6,092 nt of DNA. It comes from an uncultured Gaiellaceae bacterium (lineage in GTDB: Bacteria > Actinomycetota > Thermoleophilia > Gaiellales > Gaiellaceae). The stretch covers positions 1 to 6,092 of the forward strand of contig CATPAS010000028.1 in the NCBI GenBank assembly GCA_955652075.1, given 5' to 3'. The translations under genes were made by a program, and so were the position numbers. Positions within the stretch are counted from its first letter, which is position 1. Every line of letters begins with the position of its first letter. Below are positions 1 through 5,080 of this stretch, in pieces. The notes beneath the pieces were generated by a model. That model had not been told where the DNA came from. It did no database searches and saw only the letters and a program-made list of their open reading frames with translations.

Positions 1-31
1 ACGAGGTCCCGGGGCAGCCCCAGGACCTCGT
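1..31 (-). other. 14-bp stem-loop inside the 5' coding part of dnaJ
   Basis: On the minus (mRNA) strand the arms are ACGAGGTCCTGGGG and CCCCGGGACCTCGT around a CTG loop. They form 14 pairs: 13 Watson-Crick and one U-G wobble. The stem starts at nucleotide 26 of the coding sequence and covers codons 9-19. The pairing is read directly from the sequence; any role in translation is inferred. The stem touches the window edge, so it may be longer. Confidence 0.6.
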
Positions 32-56
32 AGTAGTCCCTCTTGACTGCGGCCAT
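1..56 (-). CDS. dnaJ: J-domain co-chaperone DnaJ, N-terminal fragment (cut by window edge)
   Basis: Only the first 18 codons and two bases of the nineteenth are present. They read MAAVKRDYYEVLGLPRDL, the characteristic opening of a DnaJ J domain (family pattern: K-R-D-Y-Y-E-V-L-G-V-x-R-D at the start of helix I). DnaJ stimulates the ATPase of DnaK and delivers unfolded clients to it in the cytoplasm. The ATG at 56-54 is chosen because it gives the usual short lead before RDYYEVLG. The reading frame stays open upstream, but that extension is not family-like. No Shine-Dalgarno sequence precedes the ATG; an AACAAT hexamer lies 6 nt before it, so a leaderless transcript is possible. Codons 9-19 can fold into a strong hairpin (listed separately). 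With so little sequence, a CbpA-type or other J-domain protein cannot be excluded. Confidence 0.85.
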   Translation of the reverse strand, partial: MAAVKRDYYEVLGLPRDL

Positions 57-106
57 ATCGGGATTGTTGCTGACTGCGCAGACACCGCAACTGAAGTCAC
101 GAAAGG

Positions 107-121
107 CGGGGAAACCCCCCG
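107..121 (-). terminator. Weak hairpin between the antiporter gene and dnaJ
   Basis: The 75-bp gap between the antiporter stop (132) and the dnaJ start (56) contains CGGGG and CCCCG separated by 5 nt, about 10 nt after the stop. The stem is only 5 bp and no T-run follows, so this is at best a weak or factor-dependent terminator. I see no other feature in the gap apart from the AACAAT box just before dnaJ. Confidence 0.22.
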
Positions 122-131
122 TTCTTCTTTC

Positions 132-1178
132 CTAGGCGCCCCACCAGAAGCTCGCGGCGACGACAACGTAAAAGCCGACGAGGATCGCCCATTCCTCCAA
201 GGTGCTCTCTCCGTCGTAGAACACGACCGCCAAGATCCACGCCGCCAGGAGCAGGCAGATGGCGAGCAGAGTCGGGAAGACCAGCGTCAGGGTCGTCGCG
301 AAGAACAGGCTCACGAAGACCAGTACCGGCGTGAGCAGGAGTGCCACCTGCAGCGCAGAGTTGACGATCACGGAGATCGCGAAGTCGGGACGATTCTTTG
401 CCGCCAGCTGAACCCCGACGACGTTCTCCACTGCATTCCCTGCGATCGCGACGACTACGAGGCCGGCGAAGGTCTCGCTCATCCCGAGCGTTTCCGTTGC
501 CGGCTTCAGCGCGGTGACGAACCAGTCGCTGACGAATGCCGCCCCGACACCCGCGCCGCCGAGGACGACGACAGTCGTCGCGAGCGTCCAGCGCGCGGGC
601 TCCATGGCCCCCTCGTCGCCGACCTTCAACAGGCCGGGCAGAGTAAGGAAGAACAGGGCGAGCAGCACGCCGGCGCAGACGAAGCTGAGGGAGCGCTCGT
701 GCTCCGCGGCAGTCGTGTGGACCGCATGTGCCAGCGTCGGGACCGCGAGGATCGCCGCGGCCAGAACCGTCAACGTCGCGATCAGGCGAGCTCGCGGCGA
801 GTCGAACGTTTGGGTGCCGTGGCGAAGCCCGCCCGCAATGAACGCGAGCCCCAGCACGAGGATGCCGTTCGCGATTACGGATCCGACGAGCGCGGACTGA
901 ACGACCCGGACGAGCCCTTGCTGCAGAGCGAAGAGAGCGATGAAGAGCTCCGGCAGGTTCCCGAGCGCAGACTGGATTGCGCCGGCCGCCGAGGAACCGA
1001 CACGGCTGCCGAGCTGCTCGGTCGCGCGGCCGACGAGCCGAGCGAGGATCGCGATCGCGATCGCGGCCAGCACGAAGGTCAGCACAGGCGCCGCGTCCGC
1101 GAAATGGGCGGCCGCGGCGACAGCGACGAGCGCTGCCGCCAGAACGAGCTCGATTCCGTCTCGCCGGTTCACGCCCAT
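132..1178 (-). CDS. Calcium/proton antiporter, CaCA superfamily (Cax/ChaA type)
   Basis: This 348-residue integral membrane protein probably exports Ca2+, or a related cation, in exchange for protons. It is almost entirely hydrophobic, with about ten or eleven membrane segments in two homologous halves. The two diagnostic alpha repeats are visible: GNLPELF at residues 73-79, followed by the SALVGSVIANGILVLG helix, and GNAVENV at 247-253, followed by ...KNRPDFAISVIVNSALQ. The acidic residues E77 and E251 occupy the expected ion-binding positions. A short charged loop (KVGDEGAMEP, about 185-195) separates the halves. Length is typical for a bacterial Cax. The ATG at 1178 is chosen because the first helix begins about residue 9; the frame is open further upstream, but that sequence is arginine- and serine-rich and antisense to the flavin reductase gene. 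No Shine-Dalgarno is seen. A GTG two codons downstream, 6 nt after a GATGAT box, is an alternative leaderless start. Substrate (Ca2+ versus Na+ or K+) cannot be settled from sequence. Confidence 0.9.
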   Translation of the reverse strand: MGVNRRDGIELVLAAALVAVAAAAHFADAAPVLTFVLAAIAIAILARLVGRATEQLGSRVGSSAAGAIQSALGNLPELFIALFALQQGLVRVVQSALVGSVIANGILVLGLAFIAGGLRHGTQTFDSPRARLIATLTVLAAAILAVPTLAHAVHTTAAEHERSLSFVCAGVLLALFFLTLPGLLKVGDEGAMEPARWTLATTVVVLGGAGVGAAFVSDWFVTALKPATETLGMSETFAGLVVVAIAGNAVENVVGVQLAAKNRPDFAISVIVNSALQVALLLTPVLVFVSLFFATTLTLVFPTLLAICLLLAAWILAVVFYDGESTLEEWAILVGFYVVVAASFWWGA

Positions 1179-1183
1179 ATCAT
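1178..1183 (+). promoter_or_regulatory. Candidate -10 box for the flavin reductase/HAD unit
   Basis: TATCAT lies exactly 6 nt before the ATG at 1190, the spacing expected if transcription starts at the start codon (leaderless mRNA). There is no Shine-Dalgarno upstream of that ATG. No good -35 match was found at 16-19 nt spacing. The box overlaps the first base of the divergent antiporter start codon. Confidence 0.4.
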
Positions 1184-1189
1184 CGAGCC

Positions 1190-1660
1190 ATGACGGGGGA
1201 AGAGCTGCGAGAAGTGATGCGCCGCTTCCCCGCGCCGGTCGCTGTCGTAACCACCGAGCTCGACGGTGAGCGCTTTGGCCTGACGGTCGGTTCGCTCGTT
1301 TCCCTGTCACTGAAGCCACCGCTCGTCGGCATCTCGATTGGCAAGGACTCGTCTTCGCACGAACCGATTCGGCGCGCCGGTGGCTGGGCAGCGAGCTTGC
1401 TGTCAGGAGCCCAGGCGAACGTCGCCCAGCATTTCGCACGCAGCGGAATTCCGCCCGTCGCGCTGTGGAATGGCACAGACGTGCGCGAGGGCTCGCGCGG
1501 ACCGCTGGTGAACGAAGCGCTCGCGTGGCTCGAGTGCAGCACGGTGTCGGAGCACGACGCAGGAGACCACACGATCTTCGTCGGAGAGGTCGAGTCCACC
1601 GAGCTGGGCTTCCCCGGCTCTGGCCTCGTGTACCGCGGCGGCGAATATCTCCCCGCGTGA
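1190..1660 (+). CDS. Flavin reductase-like (FMN-binding split-barrel) protein
   Basis: The 156-residue product matches the flavin reductase-like domain family (HpaC/NtaB/RutF-like), which binds FMN or FAD and often supplies reduced flavin to a partner oxygenase. Visible family features are RRFPAPVAVVTT (11-22), GLTVGSLVSLSLKPPLVGISIG (30-51, the flavin-phosphate region), the NVAQHFA helix (77-83), and the AWLEC...GDHTIFVGEVE strand pair (112-135) with the conserved GDH (126-128). Length is normal for the single-domain family. The start at 1190 has no Shine-Dalgarno but a TATCAT box 6 nt before it; an in-frame ATG at 1217 would still keep the core fold. The stop overlaps the start of the HAD gene by 4 nt, so the two are co-translated. 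No oxygenase is nearby, so the partner and substrate are unknown. Confidence 0.87.
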   Translation: MTGEELREVMRRFPAPVAVVTTELDGERFGLTVGSLVSLSLKPPLVGISIGKDSSSHEPIRRAGGWAASLLSGAQANVAQHFARSGIPPVALWNGTDVREGSRGPLVNEALAWLECSTVSEHDAGDHTIFVGEVESTELGFPGSGLVYRGGEYLPA

Positions 1661-2334
1661 TCGACGCGGTCGTCTTCGATCTCGACGGCGTCATCATCGA
1701 CAGCGAGCAGCTCTGGGACGAGGTGCGCGAAGGTCTGGCGCGCGAGCGTCGCGGCCACTGGAGCCAGCGGGCGCAGGCAGACATGATGGGGATGAGCTCG
1801 ACCGAATGGTCGCGTTATCTGCACGAGGTCGTCGGCTTGGCGGAGCCGCCGGAGGACATCAACCGCGAGGTTGTCCGCCGCATGCTCGACCGCTATTCGG
1901 AACGTCTGCCGCTGATCGACGGCGCCGATGGCGCGGTGAAGCGACTGGCGGCGCACTGGCCGCTCGGGGTCGCTTCGTCCTCGAACCGCGAGCTGATCGA
2001 CCGCGTCCTCGAGGTTTCGGGTCTTGCTCCGTATTTCAAGGCGACCGTCTCGTCGGAGGAAGTCGAACGCGGCAAGCCGGCGCCCGACGTCTACTTCGAG
2101 GCGGCACGCCGGCTCGGCGTGGAGCCGTCTCGCAGCGTGGCGATCGAGGACTCGGCCAGCGGCATCCGCTCCGCTCATGCCGCCGGCATGCACGTCGTTG
2201 CGATTCCGAATCGTGCGTTTCCACCACCGGACGACGCGTTGGCGCTCGCAGACGTCGTCCTGGAGTCGATCAAAGAGCTCGACCCGAAGGTGATTACGGA
2301 GGTGGAGCGCCTTTCGACTGCCAGTAGCGGTTGA
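1657..2334 (+). CDS. HAD-superfamily hydrolase, subfamily IA (phosphatase/beta-phosphoglucomutase-like)
   Basis: The 225-residue cytoplasmic protein carries all four HAD motifs. Motif I is FDLDGVIIDSE with nucleophile D8 and acid/base D10, motif II is the serine run in GVASSSN (near S108), motif III is K140 in GKPAPDVY, and motif IV is IEDSASGI with E164 and D165 for Mg2+. A helical cap (about residues 16-85) sits between motifs I and II, as in the phosphoglycolate phosphatase and beta-phosphoglucomutase groups. It probably hydrolyses or isomerises a small phosphate ester; the substrate cannot be read from sequence. The GTG start at 1657 overlaps the previous stop as GTGA and puts motif I at residue 7, the normal position. 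Longer in-frame readings only antisense or shadow the neighbour. The last 41 bases overlap the convergent DUF4234 gene. Confidence 0.92.
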   Translation: MIDAVVFDLDGVIIDSEQLWDEVREGLARERRGHWSQRAQADMMGMSSTEWSRYLHEVVGLAEPPEDINREVVRRMLDRYSERLPLIDGADGAVKRLAAHWPLGVASSSNRELIDRVLEVSGLAPYFKATVSSEEVERGKPAPDVYFEAARRLGVEPSRSVAIEDSASGIRSAHAAGMHVVAIPNRAFPPPDDALALADVVLESIKELDPKVITEVERLSTASSG

Positions 2335-2680
2335 GCGCTCCCTGCACTTTCACGAACCAGACGATGTGTCCGATCACCGGCAGGATGAACCACAAGCCGG
2401 TGAGCCCGCGCACCGGGCTCTTCTGCCCGTCGAGGTCCTCGTACATGTACCGGATCTCCGACGGGACGATGAAGAAGGTGACCGGCGAGATCAGGATGTA
2501 GATGACGAGCCCGACCACGCCGCCGACCCCGTTGCCGGAGTAGCGCTTGATCTCCTCCTGCGTCTTGTACGTCCAGACGAACGTGTAGATCACGATGGTC
2601 ACCATATCAATAAAAAAAAAAAGACCGGTCGATCGTGTGTTTCCGACGGGGCCGCGCTGTGACGCCAGCGTCGCGGTCAT
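2294..2680 (-). CDS. Small DUF4234-type membrane protein
   Basis: The 128-residue protein has three likely membrane segments (about residues 20-37, 53-72 and 93-112). It resembles the DUF4234 family, of unknown function. Family-like stretches are GPVGNTRS (10-17) leading into helix 1, IYTFVWTYKTQEEIKRYSG (31-49), FIVPSEIRYMYE (70-81), RGLTGLWFILP (91-101) and VKVQGALNRYW (110-120). The ATG at 2680 lies 12 nt after the methyltransferase stop, in the same frame as it, with no Shine-Dalgarno; coupled translation in the fabF operon is likely. Codons 20-24 contain an 11-T run (A-run on the plus strand, 2612-2622). Family-like sequence continues in register on both sides, so the frame appears intact. 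A start at the internal ATG (residue 26) would remove most of helix 1 and is less likely. The 3' end overlaps the HAD gene by 41 bp. Confidence 0.8.
   Translation of the reverse strand: MTATLASQRGPVGNTRSTGLFFFIDMVTIVIYTFVWTYKTQEEIKRYSGNGVGGVVGLVIYILISPVTFFIVPSEIRYMYEDLDGQKSPVRGLTGLWFILPVIGHIVWFVKVQGALNRYWQSKGAPPP
2402..2420 (+). terminator. Candidate terminator hairpin for the flavin reductase/HAD unit
   Basis: GAGCCCG and CGGGCTC form a perfect 7-bp stem around a CGCAC loop, 67 nt after the HAD stop, followed by TTCT but no long T-run. It lies inside the oppositely transcribed DUF4234 gene. Position and stem fit a plus-strand terminator, but coding sequence on the other strand could produce the same pattern by chance. 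Confidence 0.3.
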
Positions 2681-2692
2681 GCACCGATCATT

Positions 2693-3334
2693 TCACGCAC
2701 GCCAGACGAGGTTCATCCCGTCGCGCACCGTCAGCAGCACGTTCGCGACGCGAGGATCCTCCGACACCCGGTCGTTGAGGGCGCGAATCGCGCGCGTGGT
2801 CTCCTCGTCGTCTTCTTCGTCGACCACCCGGCCCGACCAGAGCGTGTTATCGACCACGATCAGCCCGCCGTCGGCCAGCAGCGGCAGGGTCGCCTCGTAG
2901 TAGTTGACGTAGTTCGGCTTGTCGGCATCGATGAAGACGAGGTCGAAGGGCCCGTCCAGCTGCGCGATCGTCTCGAGCCCGGGACCGAGTCGGTAATCGA
3001 TGCGATCTGCGACGCCCGCCTCCTCTGCGTAGCGCCGCGCGATCGCGGTCGTCTCCTCGTTGACGTCACACGTGATCACGCGGCCGCCCGACGGGAGCGC
3101 GAACGCCATCGAGATCGACGAGTAACCGGTGAACGTCCCCAGTTCGAGGACGCGTCGTGCACGAAGGCTGCGGACCAGCACGCCCAGGAACCTGCCCTCG
3201 AGACGGCCGACCATCATCTGCGGCGCGGTCGTCTTCTCGCGGGTCTCGGCCGCGAGGCGCTCGAACAGCTCGCCGTCGGGAGAGGTGTGCTCTTCTGCGT
3301 ACTGCTCGACGCGAGGGTCGACGATGAAGCTCAT
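2693..3334 (-). CDS. SAM-dependent O-methyltransferase, CCoAOMT/COMT family
   Basis: The 213-residue class I methyltransferase is of the small, metal-dependent caffeoyl-CoA O-methyltransferase type (Methyltransf_3). It would transfer a methyl group from S-adenosylmethionine to a catechol-like hydroxyl. The SAM-binding loop is VLELGTFTGYSS (62-73), followed by the acidic end of strand 2 (TCDVN, D90). The metal-binding residues are D136 in FIDADK and D162-N163 in VDNTLWSG. The N-terminal QMMVGRLEGRFL segment (39-50) is also family-like. Length is typical. The ATG at 3334 overlaps the fabF stop as ATGA, indicating translational coupling. Sitting behind fabF suggests, but does not prove, a role in lipid or polyketide-like metabolism. 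The true acceptor cannot be deduced, since bacterial members of this family are broad and mostly uncharacterised. Confidence 0.92.
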   Translation of the reverse strand: MSFIVDPRVEQYAEEHTSPDGELFERLAAETREKTTAPQMMVGRLEGRFLGVLVRSLRARRVLELGTFTGYSSISMAFALPSGGRVITCDVNEETTAIARRYAEEAGVADRIDYRLGPGLETIAQLDGPFDLVFIDADKPNYVNYYEATLPLLADGGLIVVDNTLWSGRVVDEEDDEETTRAIRALNDRVSEDPRVANVLLTVRDGMNLVWRA

Positions 3335-4560
3335 TCGACGCGCCCCAACAGCACGCAGCCGTTGTGGCCACCGAGCCCCATCGCGTTCGAGAGCGCGACG
3401 TCGACCTTCGCCTCGCGTGCCTCGTTCGGCACGTAGTCGAGGTCGCAGTCGGGATCGGGGTGGCGGTAGTTGATCGTAGGAGGGATCACTCCTTCATGCA
3501 GCGCAAGCACGCACATCATCGCCTCGATCGCACCCGCCGCACCGAAGGTGTGACCCATCATCGACTTCGTCGACGAGACCGCCAGGTCGTAGGCGTGGTC
3601 GCCGAAGACGTCTTTGATCGCTTTTGTCTCCGCGAGGTCTCCCAGAGGGGTCGACGTGCCGTGGGCGTTGATGTAGCCGACGCGTTCAGGCTCGACCCCG
3701 GCGCGCCGGAGCGCCGCCCGCATCATGTCGGCGACGCCGGTCGCCTCCGGCTCCGGCTGCGCCATGTGGTGCGCATCGTTCGATGCGCCGTAGCCGAGCA
3801 CCTCCGCGTACACGCGGGCCCCGCGTTTCTGTGCTGCCTCGAGGTCCTCGAGGACGAACACGCAGGCGCCCTCTCCCATCACGAACCCTGCGCGCGTGGC
3901 GTCGAACGGGCGCGACGCGCGCGGGGGGTCTTCGTTCTCCACCGCGAGGCCGCGCATGGCCGTGAAACCGGCGAGGATCAAGGGGTGCAGGCAGGCTTCG
4001 CCGCCGCCCGCGAGGATCGCGTCGGCGTCGCCGCGCTTGATCAGTTCCGCGGCCTCGCCGATCGCGTGGGAGCCGGTTGCGCACGCCGACACGACCGCGT
4101 AGTTCGGGCCCTTGATCCCGAGCGAGATCGCCAGCTGCCCGCTGGCGGAATCGACCAGGACGTTCGGGAGGAAGTTCGGGGACACGCGATCCGGCCCGCG
4201 CTCCCGGCGGATCTCCTCCTGCTCGAGGATCCCGCTCACGCCCCCGATCGCGGTGCCGAAGACCACGCCCACGCGCGCCGGGTCGAAGCCGTTCAGCCCG
4301 GAATCGCCCATGGCCTCGCGTGCAGCGCCCAGGGCGAGCAGCACGTTTCGCTCGAGCTTCCGGACCTCTTTCGGCGACGCGACCTCCGTGGCATCGAAGT
4401 CCTTGACCTCGGCGGCGACGCGAACCGGGAACTCGCTCGCGTCGAACGACCGGATCCAGTCGATCCCGCTCTCGCCCGCCACGGCCGCACGCCAGGTCGT
4501 CCGCGCATCGTTGCCGAGCGGCGTGACGGCGCCGAGCCCTGTGACTGCGACCCTTCTCAT
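3331..4560 (-). CDS. fabF: Beta-ketoacyl-[acyl-carrier-protein] synthase II
   Basis: The 409-residue enzyme elongates fatty acids in the cytoplasm by condensing malonyl-ACP with an acyl-ACP. It opens with the family signature RRVAVTGLGAVTPLG. The active-site cysteine is C160 in VVSACATGSHAIGEA, the two catalytic histidines are H300 (INAHGTSTPLGD) and H337, and K332 lies in STKSMMGH. The glycine-rich end SNAMGLGGHNGC (391-402) is present. Length and motif spacing match FabF rather than FabB or FabH. The ATG at 4560 gives the standard N terminus. There is no Shine-Dalgarno, but a TAAGCT box lies 6 nt upstream, which suggests a leaderless transcript. It is the first gene of a cluster with the O-methyltransferase (4-nt overlap) and the DUF4234 protein. 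An acyl-carrier-protein gene, often found next to fabF, is not in the window. A polyketide-type ketosynthase is less likely, because there are no fused domains. Confidence 0.95.
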   Translation of the reverse strand: MRRVAVTGLGAVTPLGNDARTTWRAAVAGESGIDWIRSFDASEFPVRVAAEVKDFDATEVASPKEVRKLERNVLLALGAAREAMGDSGLNGFDPARVGVVFGTAIGGVSGILEQEEIRRERGPDRVSPNFLPNVLVDSASGQLAISLGIKGPNYAVVSACATGSHAIGEAAELIKRGDADAILAGGGEACLHPLILAGFTAMRGLAVENEDPPRASRPFDATRAGFVMGEGACVFVLEDLEAAQKRGARVYAEVLGYGASNDAHHMAQPEPEATGVADMMRAALRRAGVEPERVGYINAHGTSTPLGDLAETKAIKDVFGDHAYDLAVSSTKSMMGHTFGAAGAIEAMMCVLALHEGVIPPTINYRHPDPDCDLDYVPNEAREAKVDVALSNAMGLGGHNGCVLLGRVE

Positions 4561-4566
4561 CGCGTG

Positions 4567-4572
4567 AGCTTA
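4567..4572 (-). promoter_or_regulatory. Candidate -10 box for the fabF operon
   Basis: On the minus strand TAAGCT stands 6 nt before the fabF ATG, with no ribosome binding site between them. This is the arrangement of a leaderless promoter. No convincing -35 hexamer is present at 16-18 nt. The rest of the 121-bp gap to the divergent thioredoxin-like gene holds its Shine-Dalgarno sequence and nothing else I can name. Confidence 0.38.
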
Positions 4573-4670
4573 GACAGCGCGTCCCGTCCTGAGGTTACGA
4601 AACAGCAGCTTCGGGGCACGAATCCACTCGTTCCTAGCAAGGGCCAAGTCCTCGCCCTTCCAGATCCAAC

Positions 4671-4676
4671 GGAGGT
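4671..4676 (+). promoter_or_regulatory. Shine-Dalgarno sequence of the thioredoxin-like gene
   Basis: GGAGGT, with 6 nt between its GGAGG core and the ATG at 4682, is the only textbook Shine-Dalgarno at a gene start in this window. It fixes the start of the thioredoxin-like gene and shows that this organism also uses leadered messages. Confidence 0.85.
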
Positions 4677-4681
4677 GCGAG

Positions 4682-4984
4682 ATGACGGTGGCTATCCCCC
4701 CACAGGCGGAGCAGCCGAGACTGGTCTTTTTCCATTCGACCCTGTCGGGCCACTGCCGGCGCGTCGAAGGCTTCCTCGCGCAGGTGCTCCAGCGGCGCCG
4801 CAACCACGGCACGTTCCACGTGGTGCTGGTCGCGGAGGAGGAGCGGCCGGACCTGCTCGAGCGTTTCAAGATCGAGACCGTTCCCACCCTGGTGGTAGTC
4901 GAGAACAAGGCCGTCGCAGCCCGGCTCGAGCGGCCGCGCGGCTGCCGCGACATCGAGAGCTTCCTGGCGCCCTGGCTGAATTGA
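4682..4984 (+). CDS. Thioredoxin-fold protein with SGHC in place of the CxxC motif
   Basis: The 100-residue cytoplasmic protein has the thioredoxin layout. A first core strand RLVFFHS (13-19) leads into the active-site loop and helix STLSGHCRRVEGFL (19-32). A middle section reads FHVVLVAEEERPDLLERFKI (45-64), followed by the cis-proline motif TVPTLVVVENKAV (66-78, P68) and a final amphipathic helix ending in FLAPWLN. Aligned by eye to the WCGPC motif, the nucleophilic first cysteine is S22 and only C25 remains; the other cysteine is C88, far along the chain. A normal dithiol reductase activity is therefore unlikely. A monothiol, binding or structural role is possible. No signal peptide is seen. 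The strong GGAGGT site supports the ATG at 4682. It is a single-gene unit divergent from fabF and closed by a perfect hairpin 1 nt after the stop. Confidence 0.8.
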   Translation: MTVAIPPQAEQPRLVFFHSTLSGHCRRVEGFLAQVLQRRRNHGTFHVVLVAEEERPDLLERFKIETVPTLVVVENKAVAARLERPRGCRDIESFLAPWLN

Positions 4985-4985
4985 A

Positions 4986-5014
4986 CAGGTCCGAGGGACT
5001 GTCCCTCGGACCTG
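4986..5014 (+). terminator. Perfect 13-bp hairpin directly after the thioredoxin-like gene
   Basis: CAGGTCCGAGGGA and TCCCTCGGACCTG pair without mismatch around a CTG loop, starting 1 nt after the TGA. The position suits a transcription terminator or mRNA 3'-end protector for the thioredoxin-like gene. No T-run follows, so it would be a U-less terminator or a transcript-stabilising element. A dispersed repeat is another possibility. Confidence 0.6.
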
Positions 5015-5052
5015 GCCCGAATCGCCGTGCACGACGGGCCGGACCCAGCCGG

Positions 5053-5066
5053 CTGACCCACGTCAG
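5053..5066. promoter_or_regulatory. Small inverted repeat upstream of the ligase gene
   Basis: CTGAC and GTCAG are separated by 4 nt and lie 14 nt before the GTG start of the ligase, next to a TAGGGT box. They partly overlap a second inverted repeat, GCCGG-N6-CCGGC (5038-5053). The position would suit an operator, but 5-bp arms in GC-rich DNA are common by chance. Confidence 0.2.
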
Positions 5067-5072
5067 TAGGGT
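5067..5072 (+). promoter_or_regulatory. Candidate -10 box for the DNA ligase gene
   Basis: TAGGGT fits the TANNNT pattern and ends 8 nt before the GTG start at 5081. The AGGG within it could instead be read as a weak Shine-Dalgarno at a long spacing. No -35 is evident. Confidence 0.25.
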
Positions 5073-5080
5073 TCCGCGCG

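Noticed and set aside
1047..1064. Three tandem GATCGC units, containing the octamer GCGATCGC also seen elsewhere in the window
   Set aside because: The repeat encodes the alternating A-I run of a membrane helix. The octamer resembles the cyanobacterial HIP1 element, but the few copies here are expected from GC-rich coding bias.
1179..1784. N-terminal extension of about 200 residues on the antiporter frame
   Set aside because: The extension is R/S/A-rich, antisense to the flavin reductase and HAD genes, and precedes a natural first membrane helix. The ATG at 1178 gives the normal family length.
1180..2193. A 337-codon minus-strand open frame opposite the flavin reductase and HAD genes
   Set aside because: It has no family features and mirrors two well-supported plus-strand genes.
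2611..2625. The A-run read as the tail of an intrinsic terminator for the DUF4234 or HAD direction
   Set aside because: No GC-rich stem sits directly before it on either strand, and it lies in the middle of a family-consistent coding frame.
2681..2695. Possible readthrough fusion of the O-methyltransferase and DUF4234 protein, since both are in the same frame separated by a TGA and four codons
   Set aside because: The methyltransferase ends at its usual C terminus (NLVWRA) and the DUF4234 protein starts with a family-like N terminus. One chance in three gives the same frame, and no readthrough signal is seen.
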